Positions 1 to 7,104 of a DNA stretch of 32,523 bases are shown here, one piece after another. The stretch's first letter is position 1. Every line of letters begins with the position of its first letter. A program made the position numbers and the translations under genes. The stretch comes from Candidatus Faecousia faecavium (GTDB lineage Bacteria > Bacillota > Clostridia > Oscillospirales > Oscillospiraceae), in the NCBI GenBank assembly GCA_018712645.1, contig DVGO01000004.1:1-32523 (forward strand), in the 5' to 3' direction. A model generated the notes under the pieces. The model made no database searches. It saw only the letters and a program-made list of their open reading frames with translations, and was not told the origin of the DNA.

Positions 1-1227
1 CCCGTACCGGAGCAGCTTCCGATCATCGAACCAGAAGCCCCACAGGATGATTTTGCCGGGCTGAACGGGAAATCCATCGGGGCAGAGCTGCAACGGCGCA
101 GAGAGAGCGAAAATTCGCCGGAATCCGCCCCAAAAGCGGACAGTATGCTTGCCGAGGCCCAGCAGGCGGGCGACGCATATAATCAGGCGGTGCAGGGCGC
201 AGACAACGACCCGTTTGCTGCCGTTCTGCCGTGGGAGGTGCGAGACAAGGTGAACACATTTCATATCATTCCCCAATATCGGGAGAGCGTGGACGGCCTG
301 CTGATCCCACAGTTTTTCCAAGTGATCCCGCAGTCCCTGTTTACCGATGGGGATAAGGTGCTGTTGAGCAAGGAAATGCTTGCAGACGGCTTCACCCTGA
401 AAGGCAAGGCATACGACATTGATTTTGCCGCAGCGGACGATGAGATCGTCAAAGTCGATGTGGAAACTGGCCGCAGTGTGCCGAGGGCTTACCAGATGGA
501 AGCTGCCGACCAGCGGTATTTCAAGGAGTATTTCAGCAGTTTACCGCCGGAGAGCCGGGTGCGCCAGTGCAAGGACATGATGATTCACCAGTTGGACAAG
601 CTGAACATGGTGGATGGCGGCGACTTGCGCGCCTATGTCAATCTCATTGTGGATGGGATGGATCGGGAGCAGCTTGCCGCCATGGAAAAAGCCCCGCTTG
701 GCTTTGCAGCAAAAATCCGCGTCAAAATTGAGAGCCTTTTGGAGCAGCACTACAAGGAGGCTTTCTTCACATGGCTTGACCGAGGCAAAATCGTGTGCGA
801 ACCCCACTACTGCTTACCGTCGGCAATCCACCCCACAAGCAGTACGGCGATTTACGGGAAATCGCTCTATGAAGCCGAGGAGGACATGAACGCGCTGGAG
901 CAGGATTTGGTGAAGCGGCTGACGGCTATTCCCAATGTGCTATGGTGGCACCGGAATATCGCCCGGCATGGGTTTGCCATCAACGGGTACTTCAACCACT
1001 ACCCGGACATTATGATTATGACGCAGAGCGGCAAAATCATCCTTGCCGAAACCAAGGGTGAGCACCTGAAAAACGATGACAGCCGTGAGAAGATTGAGAT
1101 GGGCGCGGCGTGGCGAAATGCAGCGGGAAACCAATACCGCTATTACATGGTGTTCCGCGACGAGGAAAATCTGCCACATGGGGCGGTGAGCATGGGGCAG
1201 TTTTTGGAGACAGTCGAAGCCCTATAA
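1..1227 (+). CDS. Type III restriction-modification enzyme, Res subunit, C-terminal part (5' end outside window)
   Basis: The reading frame is open from the first base, so this is the last 408 codons of a longer protein; the ATG at 145 is internal. Near the C-terminus is a PD-(D/E)xK nuclease core: Pro-Asp encoded at about 1003-1008 (YPDIMIM), then a beta strand and E-T-K at about 1048-1056 (AETKGEH). This arrangement is that of the endonuclease domain of type III Res subunits, which cut DNA at a distance from the recognition site using an N-terminal SF2 helicase. The helicase motifs and the Mod methyltransferase would lie left of the window. A strong terminator follows 34 bases after the stop, so this is the last gene of its operon. 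It sits directly upstream of a serine recombinase, which fits carriage on a mobile element. It could instead be a stand-alone helicase-nuclease defence protein; the nuclease assignment is firm, the type III label fairly so. Confidence 0.8.
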   Translation, partial: PVPEQLPIIEPEAPQDDFAGLNGKSIGAELQRRRESENSPESAPKADSMLAEAQQAGDAYNQAVQGADNDPFAAVLPWEVRDKVNTFHIIPQYRESVDGLLIPQFFQVIPQSLFTDGDKVLLSKEMLADGFTLKGKAYDIDFAAADDEIVKVDVETGRSVPRAYQMEAADQRYFKEYFSSLPPESRVRQCKDMMIHQLDKLNMVDGGDLRAYVNLIVDGMDREQLAAMEKAPLGFAAKIRVKIESLLEQHYKEAFFTWLDRGKIVCEPHYCLPSAIHPTSSTAIYGKSLYEAEEDMNALEQDLVKRLTAIPNVLWWHRNIARHGFAINGYFNHYPDIMIMTQSGKIILAETKGEHLKNDDSREKIEMGAAWRNAAGNQYRYYMVFRDEENLPHGAVSMGQFLETVEAL

Positions 1228-1261
1228 TAAGTGAATAACCGCATCTCATGGTTTCTGATGG

Positions 1262-1290
1262 GGCAGCAGAGAAATCTGCTGCCTTTTTCT
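1262..1290 (+). terminator. Intrinsic terminator of the restriction gene
   Basis: A perfect 9-bp stem (GGCAGCAGA / TCTGCTGCC) closes on a GAAA tetraloop and is followed by TTTTTCTT. It lies 34 bases past the stop of the restriction gene. Confidence 0.9.
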
Positions 1291-1361
1291 TATGGTGACT
1301 ACCCTGTGGGGATTCGTCCCGCAGGGGTTGTCATAAATAAACGCACAGGGAGGCGATACAG

Positions 1362-1459
1362 ATGAAAAGACAAATTTGCGCAAAGGAGGTGGCATACCCA
1401 TGCAGTACGGGAAAAAGGCTGTAAATTCGATGGAGGCAGGATATGGCGAAGCCGCTTGA
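1362..1459 (+). other. Two tiny overlapping ORFs ahead of the recombinase, possibly one frameshifted small gene
   Basis: An ATG at 1362 with a GGGAGG site at 1348-1353 opens a 20-codon ORF ending at 1424. A second ATG at 1400, with AAAGGAGG at 1382-1389, opens a 19-codon ORF ending at 1459, which overlaps the recombinase start at 1443. Both have good ribosome binding sites, and the two frames join if one base is added or removed near 1400. They may be a translational leader coupling into the recombinase or the remains of a small element gene. No function is recognisable, and chance cannot be excluded. Confidence 0.3.
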
Positions 1460-2645
1460 CCCGAAGAAGATAGAGTCGGCCCGTCAGTTTAGCAGCCGTG
1501 CCGAGCGCAGGGAACAGCGGCGCAAACTCATGCAGGACGAGATTGCGGAGAATCAGCGCAGCAACGGCGTGATTGTGATTCCCCCGAAAAAGTTACAGGA
1601 AGTGCAGCAAGATCGCCCTAAGCTGCGTGTTGCGGCGTACTGCCGCGTCAGCACGCAGGAAGAAGAACAGGTTGGCAGCTTTGATATGCAAGTCCGACAT
1701 TTTACCCAGCGGATTGAAGGCAATCCCGACTGGGAGTTTGTGGAAATCTATCAGGACGAGGGCATCAGCGCCACGACCGTCAAAAAGCGCCTTGGTTTTC
1801 AAAAAATGATTGCCGATGCAGTGGACGGGAAAATTGATCTGATCCTTACCAAGAGCATCAGCCGCTTTGGCCGGAATATTGTAGACATACTGGACAACCT
1901 GAATACTTTATCGGCGCTGAATCCTCCTGTTTCGGTGGAATTTGAGACAGAACATATCACTTATACAGGCGATGGAAAAAACAATCTGCTGATCGTCCTT
2001 CTGTCTGCGCTGGCCGAAATGGAGTCCCAGCAGAAAAGCGAGGCCATCAAGGCGGGTATTCGCTGGCGAATGGCTGAGGGGATTTACAAATTCTCTGTAC
2101 AGAATACTCTGGGATTCTACCGCGACCACTTTGGCCGGTTGGTCATTGAACCGACTGAGGCGAGGATTGTTGAGTATATCTACGAGAGCTATTTGGAAGG
2201 AGCAACACCGTCAGAGATTGCGGCTGCGCTGACAGAACAGGGAATCAAATCCCCTATGGGCAATGATAGCTGGTCTGCCGGTACCGTCCGCAGCATCCTC
2301 CGAAACGAAAAATACTGTGGTGATGCCTTGATGCAGAAAACCTATACCAAGGATTTCCGCACCCACAAGTCTGTGAAAAATACAGACCTGAATATGTACT
2401 TCAAGGAAAATCACCATACAGCAATTATCAAAAAAGAGGACTGGCTGAAAGTGCAAAAGCTGCTGTCTGAGTGGCACACTTCACCCCATAAGGCGAAACT
2501 GCGTTTCCTGAGCAACCGCTTTGTCGCTCACCACGTCAAAGATGGCCTGTTCAAAGGGTATTTGATTCTTGATTCCCGGTGGTCTCCTGCTGAACGGCAG
2601 GAATTTATGAAAATTGTCGATGACACACAGGATAACACGAAATGA
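1443..2645 (+). CDS. Large serine recombinase (resolvase/invertase superfamily)
   Basis: Site-specific DNA recombinase, 400 residues, likely to catalyse integration or excision of the element it sits in. A lysine/arginine-rich tail (1-60) precedes the resolvase domain, with YCRVS at 66-70 (nucleophile Ser70, Arg68) and the SRFGRN motif at 140-145. A Recombinase domain follows (about 212-300: NTLGFYRD, IVEYIYESYLEG, WSAGTVRSILRNEKYCGDA). The C-terminal part (about 320-400) lacks the CxxC...CxxC zinc ribbon usual in large serine integrases of about 500 residues, so this is a short variant or one member of a multi-recombinase set. The start is set by GGAGG at 1432-1436. It is followed after 13 bases by the 143-residue gene. 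The family call is firm; whether it alone moves the element is inference. Confidence 0.93.
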   Translation: MAKPLDPKKIESARQFSSRAERREQRRKLMQDEIAENQRSNGVIVIPPKKLQEVQQDRPKLRVAAYCRVSTQEEEQVGSFDMQVRHFTQRIEGNPDWEFVEIYQDEGISATTVKKRLGFQKMIADAVDGKIDLILTKSISRFGRNIVDILDNLNTLSALNPPVSVEFETEHITYTGDGKNNLLIVLLSALAEMESQQKSEAIKAGIRWRMAEGIYKFSVQNTLGFYRDHFGRLVIEPTEARIVEYIYESYLEGATPSEIAAALTEQGIKSPMGNDSWSAGTVRSILRNEKYCGDALMQKTYTKDFRTHKSVKNTDLNMYFKENHHTAIIKKEDWLKVQKLLSEWHTSPHKAKLRFLSNRFVAHHVKDGLFKGYLILDSRWSPAERQEFMKIVDDTQDNTK

Positions 2646-2658
2646 AAGGATTTTTACA

Positions 2659-3090
2659 ATGAATTTTGATTTTTCTTCTCTAAATTTTGAAACGATTGAC
2701 TCCAACATCAACGCTTACCCGGATATGTACCTCAACCAGAGCGGTGTCACCTTCAGCAAGAAGGTGCTGGAGGATCTGGGTTATCCCGCCTATGTGCTGT
2801 GCCTGCTGGATGCCAAGGCAAAGGTGTTTGCAATCCGTATGTGCAAGAGCAACGAGCCGAAGAGCTTTAAGTTCTCCAAGCCGAGGGGCGAACAGAAGGG
2901 CGTTGTGACGATTTCCAGCAAGAATCTTCTGGAACCGCTCCGTGCTGCCACGGGCGAGGATTGGGTGCCGGGTAAGCGGTACCGCGTTCGTGGCTTCTGG
3001 GTCGCTGATGCAAAAACCATGTGCTTTGATCTGAACGAAGGTGTTCAAGAGGATTTTCGTCAAAATCCCGCCAATAGCGATGACAAGTAA
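2659..3090 (+). CDS. Conserved-looking hypothetical protein translated with the recombinase
   Basis: Small soluble protein of 143 residues that I do not recognise as a named family. The start at 2659 is preferred over an in-frame ATG at 2614 because AAAGGA lies 9 bases upstream and the earlier start is buried in the recombinase gene. It has no signal peptide or membrane segment. It begins with an acidic/aromatic stretch (FDFSSLNFETID). The middle alternates hydrophobic and basic segments (VLCLLDAKAKVFAIRM, FKFSKPRG), suggesting a beta-rich fold, and a second beta-like stretch follows (GKRYRVRGFWVADAKTMCFDL). Position 13 bases behind the recombinase and just before a terminator implies co-expression and a role in the mobile element, possibly as an accessory or directionality factor. 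That role is inference from context only. Confidence 0.7.
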   Translation: MNFDFSSLNFETIDSNINAYPDMYLNQSGVTFSKKVLEDLGYPAYVLCLLDAKAKVFAIRMCKSNEPKSFKFSKPRGEQKGVVTISSKNLLEPLRAATGEDWVPGKRYRVRGFWVADAKTMCFDLNEGVQEDFRQNPANSDDK

Positions 3091-3116
3091 GCACGAAACA
3101 GTTTGATTGTATAAAA

Positions 3117-3156
3117 AAGATGAGCACGGCCCGTTTGTATAGGCCGTGCTCATCTT
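3117..3156. terminator. Strong hairpin at the end of the recombinase operon
   Basis: A 15-bp perfect stem (AAGATGAGCACGGCC / GGCCGTGCTCATCTT) has a 10-base loop. The run of six A before it gives a good U-tract for minus-strand transcripts, while plus-strand transcripts meet only TTGTGCTTTC. It probably ends transcription from both sides and insulates the element from the chromosome. Confidence 0.8.
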
Positions 3157-3210
3157 GTGCTTTCTCAAAGTAGTAGTGCTCTTTTCCATCTGCAAATTAG
3201 CCGATTCCTC

Positions 3211-3231
3211 TACGCCATTTTTACGCCATTT
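3211..3231 (+). repeat. Short tandem direct repeat near the element end
   Basis: TACGCCATTT occurs at 3211-3220 and again at 3222-3231, an 11-base period or one helical turn. Closely spaced direct repeats near element ends are often recombinase or accessory-factor binding sites, but nothing else here supports that reading. Confidence 0.35.
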
Positions 3232-3298
3232 CCGCGTGGGACTGCATAGAGAAATATGAAGTTATAATTTGGTTGGTTTTGCGTAAAACCGCGCTATA

Positions 3299-3373
3299 TC
3301 AGGCTTTAGCGGCGTTTATGGAGAGGTATGGAGATATAGAATCCAGCGTGTGAACGCCGATACCTAATTTCAT
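3299..3373 (-). CDS. 24-residue ORF with promoter and ribosome site, possibly a gene cut off by the element
   Basis: Short ORF starting MKLGIGVHTLDS and ending after 24 codons. It has AAGGAG 10 bases upstream (3384-3389) and a good promoter at 3438-3466, far better signals than a random ORF of this size. Its stop codon lies inside an imperfect dyad (3287-3296 with 3307-3316) that is followed by TTTT on this strand. Either it is a genuine small peptide or leader, or it is the 5' end of a chromosomal gene whose remainder was displaced when the accessory element inserted. No similarity is recognised. Confidence 0.35.
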   Translation of the reverse strand: MKLGIGVHTLDSISPYLSINAAKA

Positions 3374-3437
3374 GAAACGGATTCTCCTTAGCACAGTTAT
3401 AAATGGCTGCAGGGGGCAGCCTGTCAATATCAGACTG

Positions 3438-3466
3438 ATTATAGCAGATAGTTTCTGTTATCACAA
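3438..3466 (-). promoter_or_regulatory. Promoter reading leftward toward the element
   Basis: On the minus strand, TTGTGA, 17 bases, then TATAAT preceded by TGC (extended -10). It lies between the end of murR and the 24-codon ORF, so it serves whatever is or was encoded to the left. Confidence 0.55.
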
Positions 3467-3548
3467 GCCGTATTTTTACCAAATTATCCACATTTTTGCA
3501 GGGGATTCTGTTTCCAATTCTGCCATGCCCGGAAAACCCCGCCTGGAT

Positions 3549-4412
3549 TCACAGTTTATCGCTGACGGGAACGCCGGGTTTGCGGATGTGGGTCTTTGCC
3601 AGCCGGGGCAGGTAATCGTCGTATGCCTGATTGACAAAGGCGGTGAAGAGAATGTCGATGATATTCAGCTGCGAGATGCGCGAGGCCATAGCGCCGCTGC
3701 GGAACACCGATTCGTTGGCGGTGGTGAAGAGCTTGTAGTCTGCCAGAGCGCTGACGGAGGTGGCAACGCAGCGGGTAATGGCAATGATGGGCGTTCCGTT
3801 TTCCTTCAGGGCTTTCATGCACTCTACCATTTCCAGGGTTTCGCCAGAATAGGAGATCACAATGGCCAGATCCTCAGAAGAAGCGTTCCGGGCCTGCAAA
3901 AACTGGGAGTGCCAGTCGTCGTTGACCATGCAGGGCTTGTTCATCCGCAGAAACTTCAGGTGTGCATCGTGGGCGGCGTACAGGGAAGCGCCGATACCGA
4001 ACAGCAAAATGGTTTTGCAGCTGCACAGCAGGTCCACACATTTTTGCAATGTCTCCGGGTCCAGCAAATTTTTTGTGTCCTCCAAGGATACAATGTTCCG
4101 AAAGGTAATTTTCTCAATCAGATCTTCTATCCCATCGGAATGGGTAATTTCCTGACTGTTTTTTTCGGTGTTGATCTGACGGACGGCCATTTCATAGGTC
4201 AGGGCCTGACGAAATTCCCGATAGCCGTCAAAATCAATCCGGCGGCACATGCGAACCACTGTGGCGGGGGAAGAAAAGCCTTTCTCTGCCAGGGCGTGGA
4301 CGCTCAGGTGCATGGCTTCCTCCGGATATTGCAGGATATACGAAGCGATGGTTTTTTCCGCGGCGCTGAAGGTGGAACTGGCCTCCCGCAGCCGAATCAG
4401 CACACTTTTCAT
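3549..4412 (-). CDS. murR: MurR/RpiR family transcriptional regulator of MurNAc use
   Basis: DNA-binding regulator of 287 residues. An N-terminal RpiR-type helix-turn-helix domain (about 1-77; FSAAEKTIASYILQ, FSSPATVVRMCRRIDFDGYREFR) is followed by a SIS sugar-phosphate-binding domain (about 120-255; ILLFGIGASLYAAHDAHLKF, VISYSGETLEMVE). In characterised relatives the SIS domain senses MurNAc-6-phosphate. The start at 4412 is set by AAGGGAG at 4421-4427 and by where the family normally begins; in-frame codons continue upstream to 4559 but would run through the promoter. It is divergent from murQ-murP-mupG, its likely targets, with a palindrome between them. Substrate specificity rests on this neighbourhood. 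Confidence 0.85.
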   Translation of the reverse strand: MKSVLIRLREASSTFSAAEKTIASYILQYPEEAMHLSVHALAEKGFSSPATVVRMCRRIDFDGYREFRQALTYEMAVRQINTEKNSQEITHSDGIEDLIEKITFRNIVSLEDTKNLLDPETLQKCVDLLCSCKTILLFGIGASLYAAHDAHLKFLRMNKPCMVNDDWHSQFLQARNASSEDLAIVISYSGETLEMVECMKALKENGTPIIAITRCVATSVSALADYKLFTTANESVFRSGAMASRISQLNIIDILFTAFVNQAYDDYLPRLAKTHIRKPGVPVSDKL

Positions 4413-4440
4413 AGAACATTCTCCCTTATCGTGTATTTGT

Positions 4441-4469
4441 AGTATACCAGCGTCGTTGGTAGCTGTCAA
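4441..4469 (-). promoter_or_regulatory. murR promoter
   Basis: On the minus strand, TTGACA (4464-4469), 17 bases, TATACT (4441-4446), 28 bases ahead of the murR start. A near-consensus housekeeping promoter with a very short leader. Confidence 0.85.
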
Positions 4470-4568
4470 CAAAAAGTGATTTTGATAATTGGTTAATATA
4501 ACAAAAGACAACAGGGGATTTTTCAGCCTTGTTTCACAAAATATACAATCTTCGTTCAAAAATTGTCA

Positions 4569-4593
4569 ATATATGAAACAAAGTTTCGTATAT
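4569..4593. promoter_or_regulatory. Palindrome between murR and murQ, probable MurR operator
   Basis: Arms ATATATGAAAC (4569-4579) and GTTTCGTATAT (4583-4593) flank AAA and match at 10 of 11 positions. Further half-site-like words, GTTTCA at 4531-4536 and TGAAAT at 4597-4602, lie on either side. The centre is about 24 bases upstream of the murQ -35 box and over 110 from the murR -35 box. Binding by MurR is inferred from position only. Confidence 0.6.
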
Positions 4594-4604
4594 ATCTGAA
4601 ATAA

Positions 4605-4633
4605 TTGACATTTTGTATTGCCCGAAATATAAT
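4605..4633 (+). promoter_or_regulatory. murQ operon promoter, full consensus
   Basis: TTGACA (4605-4610), 17 bases, TATAAT (4628-4633): both hexamers perfect at ideal spacing. The expected start is near 4640, giving a leader of about 50 bases to murQ. Confidence 0.9.
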
Positions 4634-4690
4634 AACGGCGTTCATTGTTCCGGCAAAGAGATTCGCCGGAAAGAAAGGAGATGTATCATC

Positions 4691-5587
4691 ATGAAGCTGA
4701 ATTTGGATGCCCTGACCACGGAAACCCGAAATCGGGATACCATGAATCTGGACACCATGACGCCCCTGGAGGTGGTAACCGCCATGAACCGGGAGGACGC
4801 CAAGGTTCCCCAGGCCATTGCGCCTATTCTGCCTCAGATTGCCCAGGCGGTGACTTGGGCCATTGACTCGCTGAAGCGGGGCGGACGGGTGGTTTACATG
4901 GGCGCTGGTACCAGCGGCCGTCTGGGGGTGCTGGACGCGGTGGAGTGCCCGCCTACCTTCGGCGTATCCCCGGATCGGATTGTGGGACTGATTGCCGGTG
5001 GTGAAAAGGCCTTTGTCAAGGCTGTGGAAGGTGCGGAGGACAGCCGGGAACTGGGCAGAGGAGATCTGGTTGCCCTGAATATCACCCCGGCGGACCTGAT
5101 TATCGGCATTGCCGCCAGCGGACGTACCCCCTATGTGCTGGGTGGACTGGACTATGCCCGGGAGGTAGGCTGCAAGACTGTGGCTATTTCCTGCAATGCA
5201 GGCTGCCCCATTGGCAAGGCTGCGGATCTGGCCATTGAGGCCGTGGTAGGCCCGGAAGTGCTCACCGGTTCCACCAGACTGAAAGCCGGCACTGCCCAGA
5301 AGCTGATTCTGAACATGATTTCCACCGCCTCTATGGTAGGCACCGGCAAGGCATATCAGAATCTGATGGTGGATGTGATGCAGACCAACGAAAAGCTCCG
5401 GGTTCGTGCGGAGAAAATCGTGATGGAAGCCACCGGCGTGGACAGCGAAACAGCGGCCGCTGCCATTGCCAAAGCTGGCGGCAGCACCAAGACTGCCATA
5501 ACCATGATTCTGGCAGACTGCGACGTGGAAGAGGCCGAAAAGCGGTTGGAAAAGGCCGGCGGCCGTGTCCGGGAAGCCATTTCCTAA
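4691..5587 (+). CDS. murQ: N-acetylmuramic acid 6-phosphate etherase
   Basis: Cytosolic enzyme cleaving the lactyl ether of MurNAc-6-phosphate to give GlcNAc-6-phosphate and D-lactate, the key step of muramic acid salvage. At 298 residues it equals the E. coli enzyme. The SIS fold shows at GAGTSGRLGVLDAVECPPTF (about 71-90), with the catalytic glutamate equivalents at Glu85 and in the AVEGAEDS segment (Glu116), and at GIAASGRTPYVLG. The C-terminal part (TGVDSETAAAAIAKAGGS) matches the family helical bundle. AAAGGAG at 4674-4680 fixes the start at 4691; upstream in-frame codons lie in the leader. It is first gene of the murQ-murP-mupG operon, with a hairpin between it and murP. Confidence 0.96.
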   Translation: MKLNLDALTTETRNRDTMNLDTMTPLEVVTAMNREDAKVPQAIAPILPQIAQAVTWAIDSLKRGGRVVYMGAGTSGRLGVLDAVECPPTFGVSPDRIVGLIAGGEKAFVKAVEGAEDSRELGRGDLVALNITPADLIIGIAASGRTPYVLGGLDYAREVGCKTVAISCNAGCPIGKAADLAIEAVVGPEVLTGSTRLKAGTAQKLILNMISTASMVGTGKAYQNLMVDVMQTNEKLRVRAEKIVMEATGVDSETAAAAIAKAGGSTKTAITMILADCDVEEAEKRLEKAGGRVREAIS

Positions 5588-5623
5588 CCATCTGTACAAT
5601 TCAGCCTGTTGGGCTGTGTTGAT

Positions 5624-5649
5624 CGTCTCGGCTTGAGACGGAGTTTTTT
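5624..5649 (+). terminator. Intercistronic hairpin and U-tract between murQ and murP
   Basis: CGTCTC pairs with GAGACG across a GGCTT loop and TTTTTT follows at 5644-5649, ending 24 bases before the murP start. A second small stem (CAGCC/GGCTG, 5602-5615) precedes it. The stem is only 6 bp, so it is likely a partial terminator that lowers murP relative to murQ, or a processing site. Confidence 0.55.
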
Positions 5650-5673
5650 GAAAGGAAGAAAGGAGAACAAACC

Positions 5674-7104
5674 ATGACAAATCAGGAACTTTCCAAGAAA
5701 ATCCTGGAACTGGTTGGCGGAAAAGAAAACGTAATCAGCGCCACCAACTGCATGACCCGCCTTCGCATCCAGCTGAAGGACAACACCCTGGCACAGATTG
5801 AGCAGCTGAAGAACACCGAGGGTGTTCTGGGCGTGGTGGAGGACACCACTCTGCAGATCATCCTGGGACCCGGCAAGGCCAAGAAGGTCACCGATCTGTT
5901 TGTTGAGGATGCCGGTGTGAAGGCCGGAAACGGCATGTCCACCGACAATGACTGGCAGACCAATAAGGCTGCCATGAAGTCCCAGCAGAAGGATTCCGCT
6001 TTGAAGCAGGGCCTGCGCACCATTGCCAACATCTTCATCCCCATGATTCCCGCCATCATCGCGGCTGGATTGTTCAACGGCGTATCCAGCCTGATGGGCC
6101 AGCTGTTCCCGGAAGCCATTGCTTCCCAGACCGGCGTTCTGTACACCCTGAGCCAGCTGTGCGCCCTGTTCGGCAACGCATTCCTGGGTTACTTTGCTAT
6201 CTACACCGGCATTAACGCAGCCAAGGAATTTGGCGCAACTCCCGCTCTGGGCGGCATCATCGGCGGTGCCTCCATCGGCAGCCAGATTGTGTCCATTTCC
6301 ACTGCTCTGGGTCTTTACAATGCGGAAGTGCCTCTGGAATCCATCCTCACCACCGGCAAGGGCGGTATCATCGGCGTCATCCTGGGTGTGTGGATTCTGG
6401 CCAAGGTTGAGCGGGCTGTCCGTAAGAAGGTGCCCGATGTGCTGGACCTGATCGTGACCCCCTTCGTCAGCATCTTTGTGGTAGGCGTTCTGTACGTGTT
6501 CGTGCTCATGCCTGTCACCGGCTTTATCTCTGACATTCTGGTTGCCGTGCTCAGCGTGCTGATTGCTTCCACCAATCCTGTGGTGAGCATCATCTCCGGC
6601 TTCGTTATGTCCGCTGTGTTCCTGCCCATGGTGCTGCTGGGACTGCACCACGGCCTGATTCCCATTTACTCCATTCAGCTGGAGTCCATGGGCGGCGTGA
6701 GCCTGTTCCCCTGCCTGGCTATGGCTGGCGCAGGTCAGGTGGGTGCTGCTCTGGCAATTCTGCTGAAGGCCCGTAAGGTCAAGAATATGCGGATGGAAAA
6801 GACCATCATCGGTGCTCTGCCTGCCGGCCTGCTGGGCGTCGGCGAGCCTCTGATCTACGGCGTTACCCTGCCTCTGGGCAAGCCCTTCGTCACTGCTGGT
6901 CTGGGTGCCGGCTTCGGCGGCGCCTTCGTGATGCTCATGGGTGTCAAGGCCATCGCCTGGGGCCCCTCCGGCTTGGTTGCCATTCCTCTGATGAAGACAC
7001 CGGCTATGATGCTGTGGTTCTTCCTGGGCCTGGTGATTGCCTATATCATGGGCTTCATCATCACCTGGTTCGGCATCAAGGCTGAGGATATCGCCAATGC
7101 TTGA
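5674..7104 (+). CDS. murP: PTS EIIBC transporter for MurNAc or MurNAc-GlcNAc
   Basis: Membrane permease that imports and phosphorylates its sugar, 476 residues (E. coli MurP is of similar size). An EIIB domain of the glucose superfamily (about 1-90) has its phosphocysteine at Cys26 in NCMTRLR. A linker leads to an EIIC domain (about 115-470) with many hydrophobic segments and the conserved stretches IPAIIAAGLFNG, GLHHGLIPIY and LPAGLLGVGEPLIYGV. No EIIA domain is fused, so a glucose-type EIIA must act in trans, as for MurP elsewhere. GAAAGGAGAA-type ribosome site precedes the start. Its stop overlaps the mupG start by 8 bases. MurNAc specificity is inferred from flanking murQ and mupG. Confidence 0.92.
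   Translation: MTNQELSKKILELVGGKENVISATNCMTRLRIQLKDNTLAQIEQLKNTEGVLGVVEDTTLQIILGPGKAKKVTDLFVEDAGVKAGNGMSTDNDWQTNKAAMKSQQKDSALKQGLRTIANIFIPMIPAIIAAGLFNGVSSLMGQLFPEAIASQTGVLYTLSQLCALFGNAFLGYFAIYTGINAAKEFGATPALGGIIGGASIGSQIVSISTALGLYNAEVPLESILTTGKGGIIGVILGVWILAKVERAVRKKVPDVLDLIVTPFVSIFVVGVLYVFVLMPVTGFISDILVAVLSVLIASTNPVVSIISGFVMSAVFLPMVLLGLHHGLIPIYSIQLESMGGVSLFPCLAMAGAGQVGAALAILLKARKVKNMRMEKTIIGALPAGLLGVGEPLIYGVTLPLGKPFVTAGLGAGFGGAFVMLMGVKAIAWGPSGLVAIPLMKTPAMMLWFFLGLVIAYIMGFIITWFGIKAEDIANA

Larger units (their letters stand above)
3091..3548. other. Junction between the accessory element and the chromosome
   Basis: About 460 bases with no sizeable gene. From left to right it holds a 15-bp-stem hairpin (3117-3156), a 10-bp direct repeat (3211-3231), an imperfect dyad (3287-3316), a 24-codon minus-strand ORF with its own ribosome site and promoter (3299-3466), and a 6-bp hairpin (3405-3421, GGCTGC/GCAGCC) that might help end murR transcription. 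I looked for a tRNA as integration target and saw none. The exact element end cannot be fixed from one side. Confidence 0.5.

Noticed and set aside
3180..3300. C-terminal remnant of a tyrosine integrase on the minus strand
   Set aside because: The frame ending in NGVKMA is closed by a stop a short way upstream and shows no catalytic Arg/His/Tyr box.
3157..3548. tRNA gene as integration site for the element
   Set aside because: No TTCGAATCC-like arm, acceptor stem pairing or CCA end on either strand.
5584..6651. 355-codon minus-strand frame opposite murP
   Set aside because: His/Gln/Gly-rich composition typical of a reverse shadow of a membrane protein gene; murP is certain.
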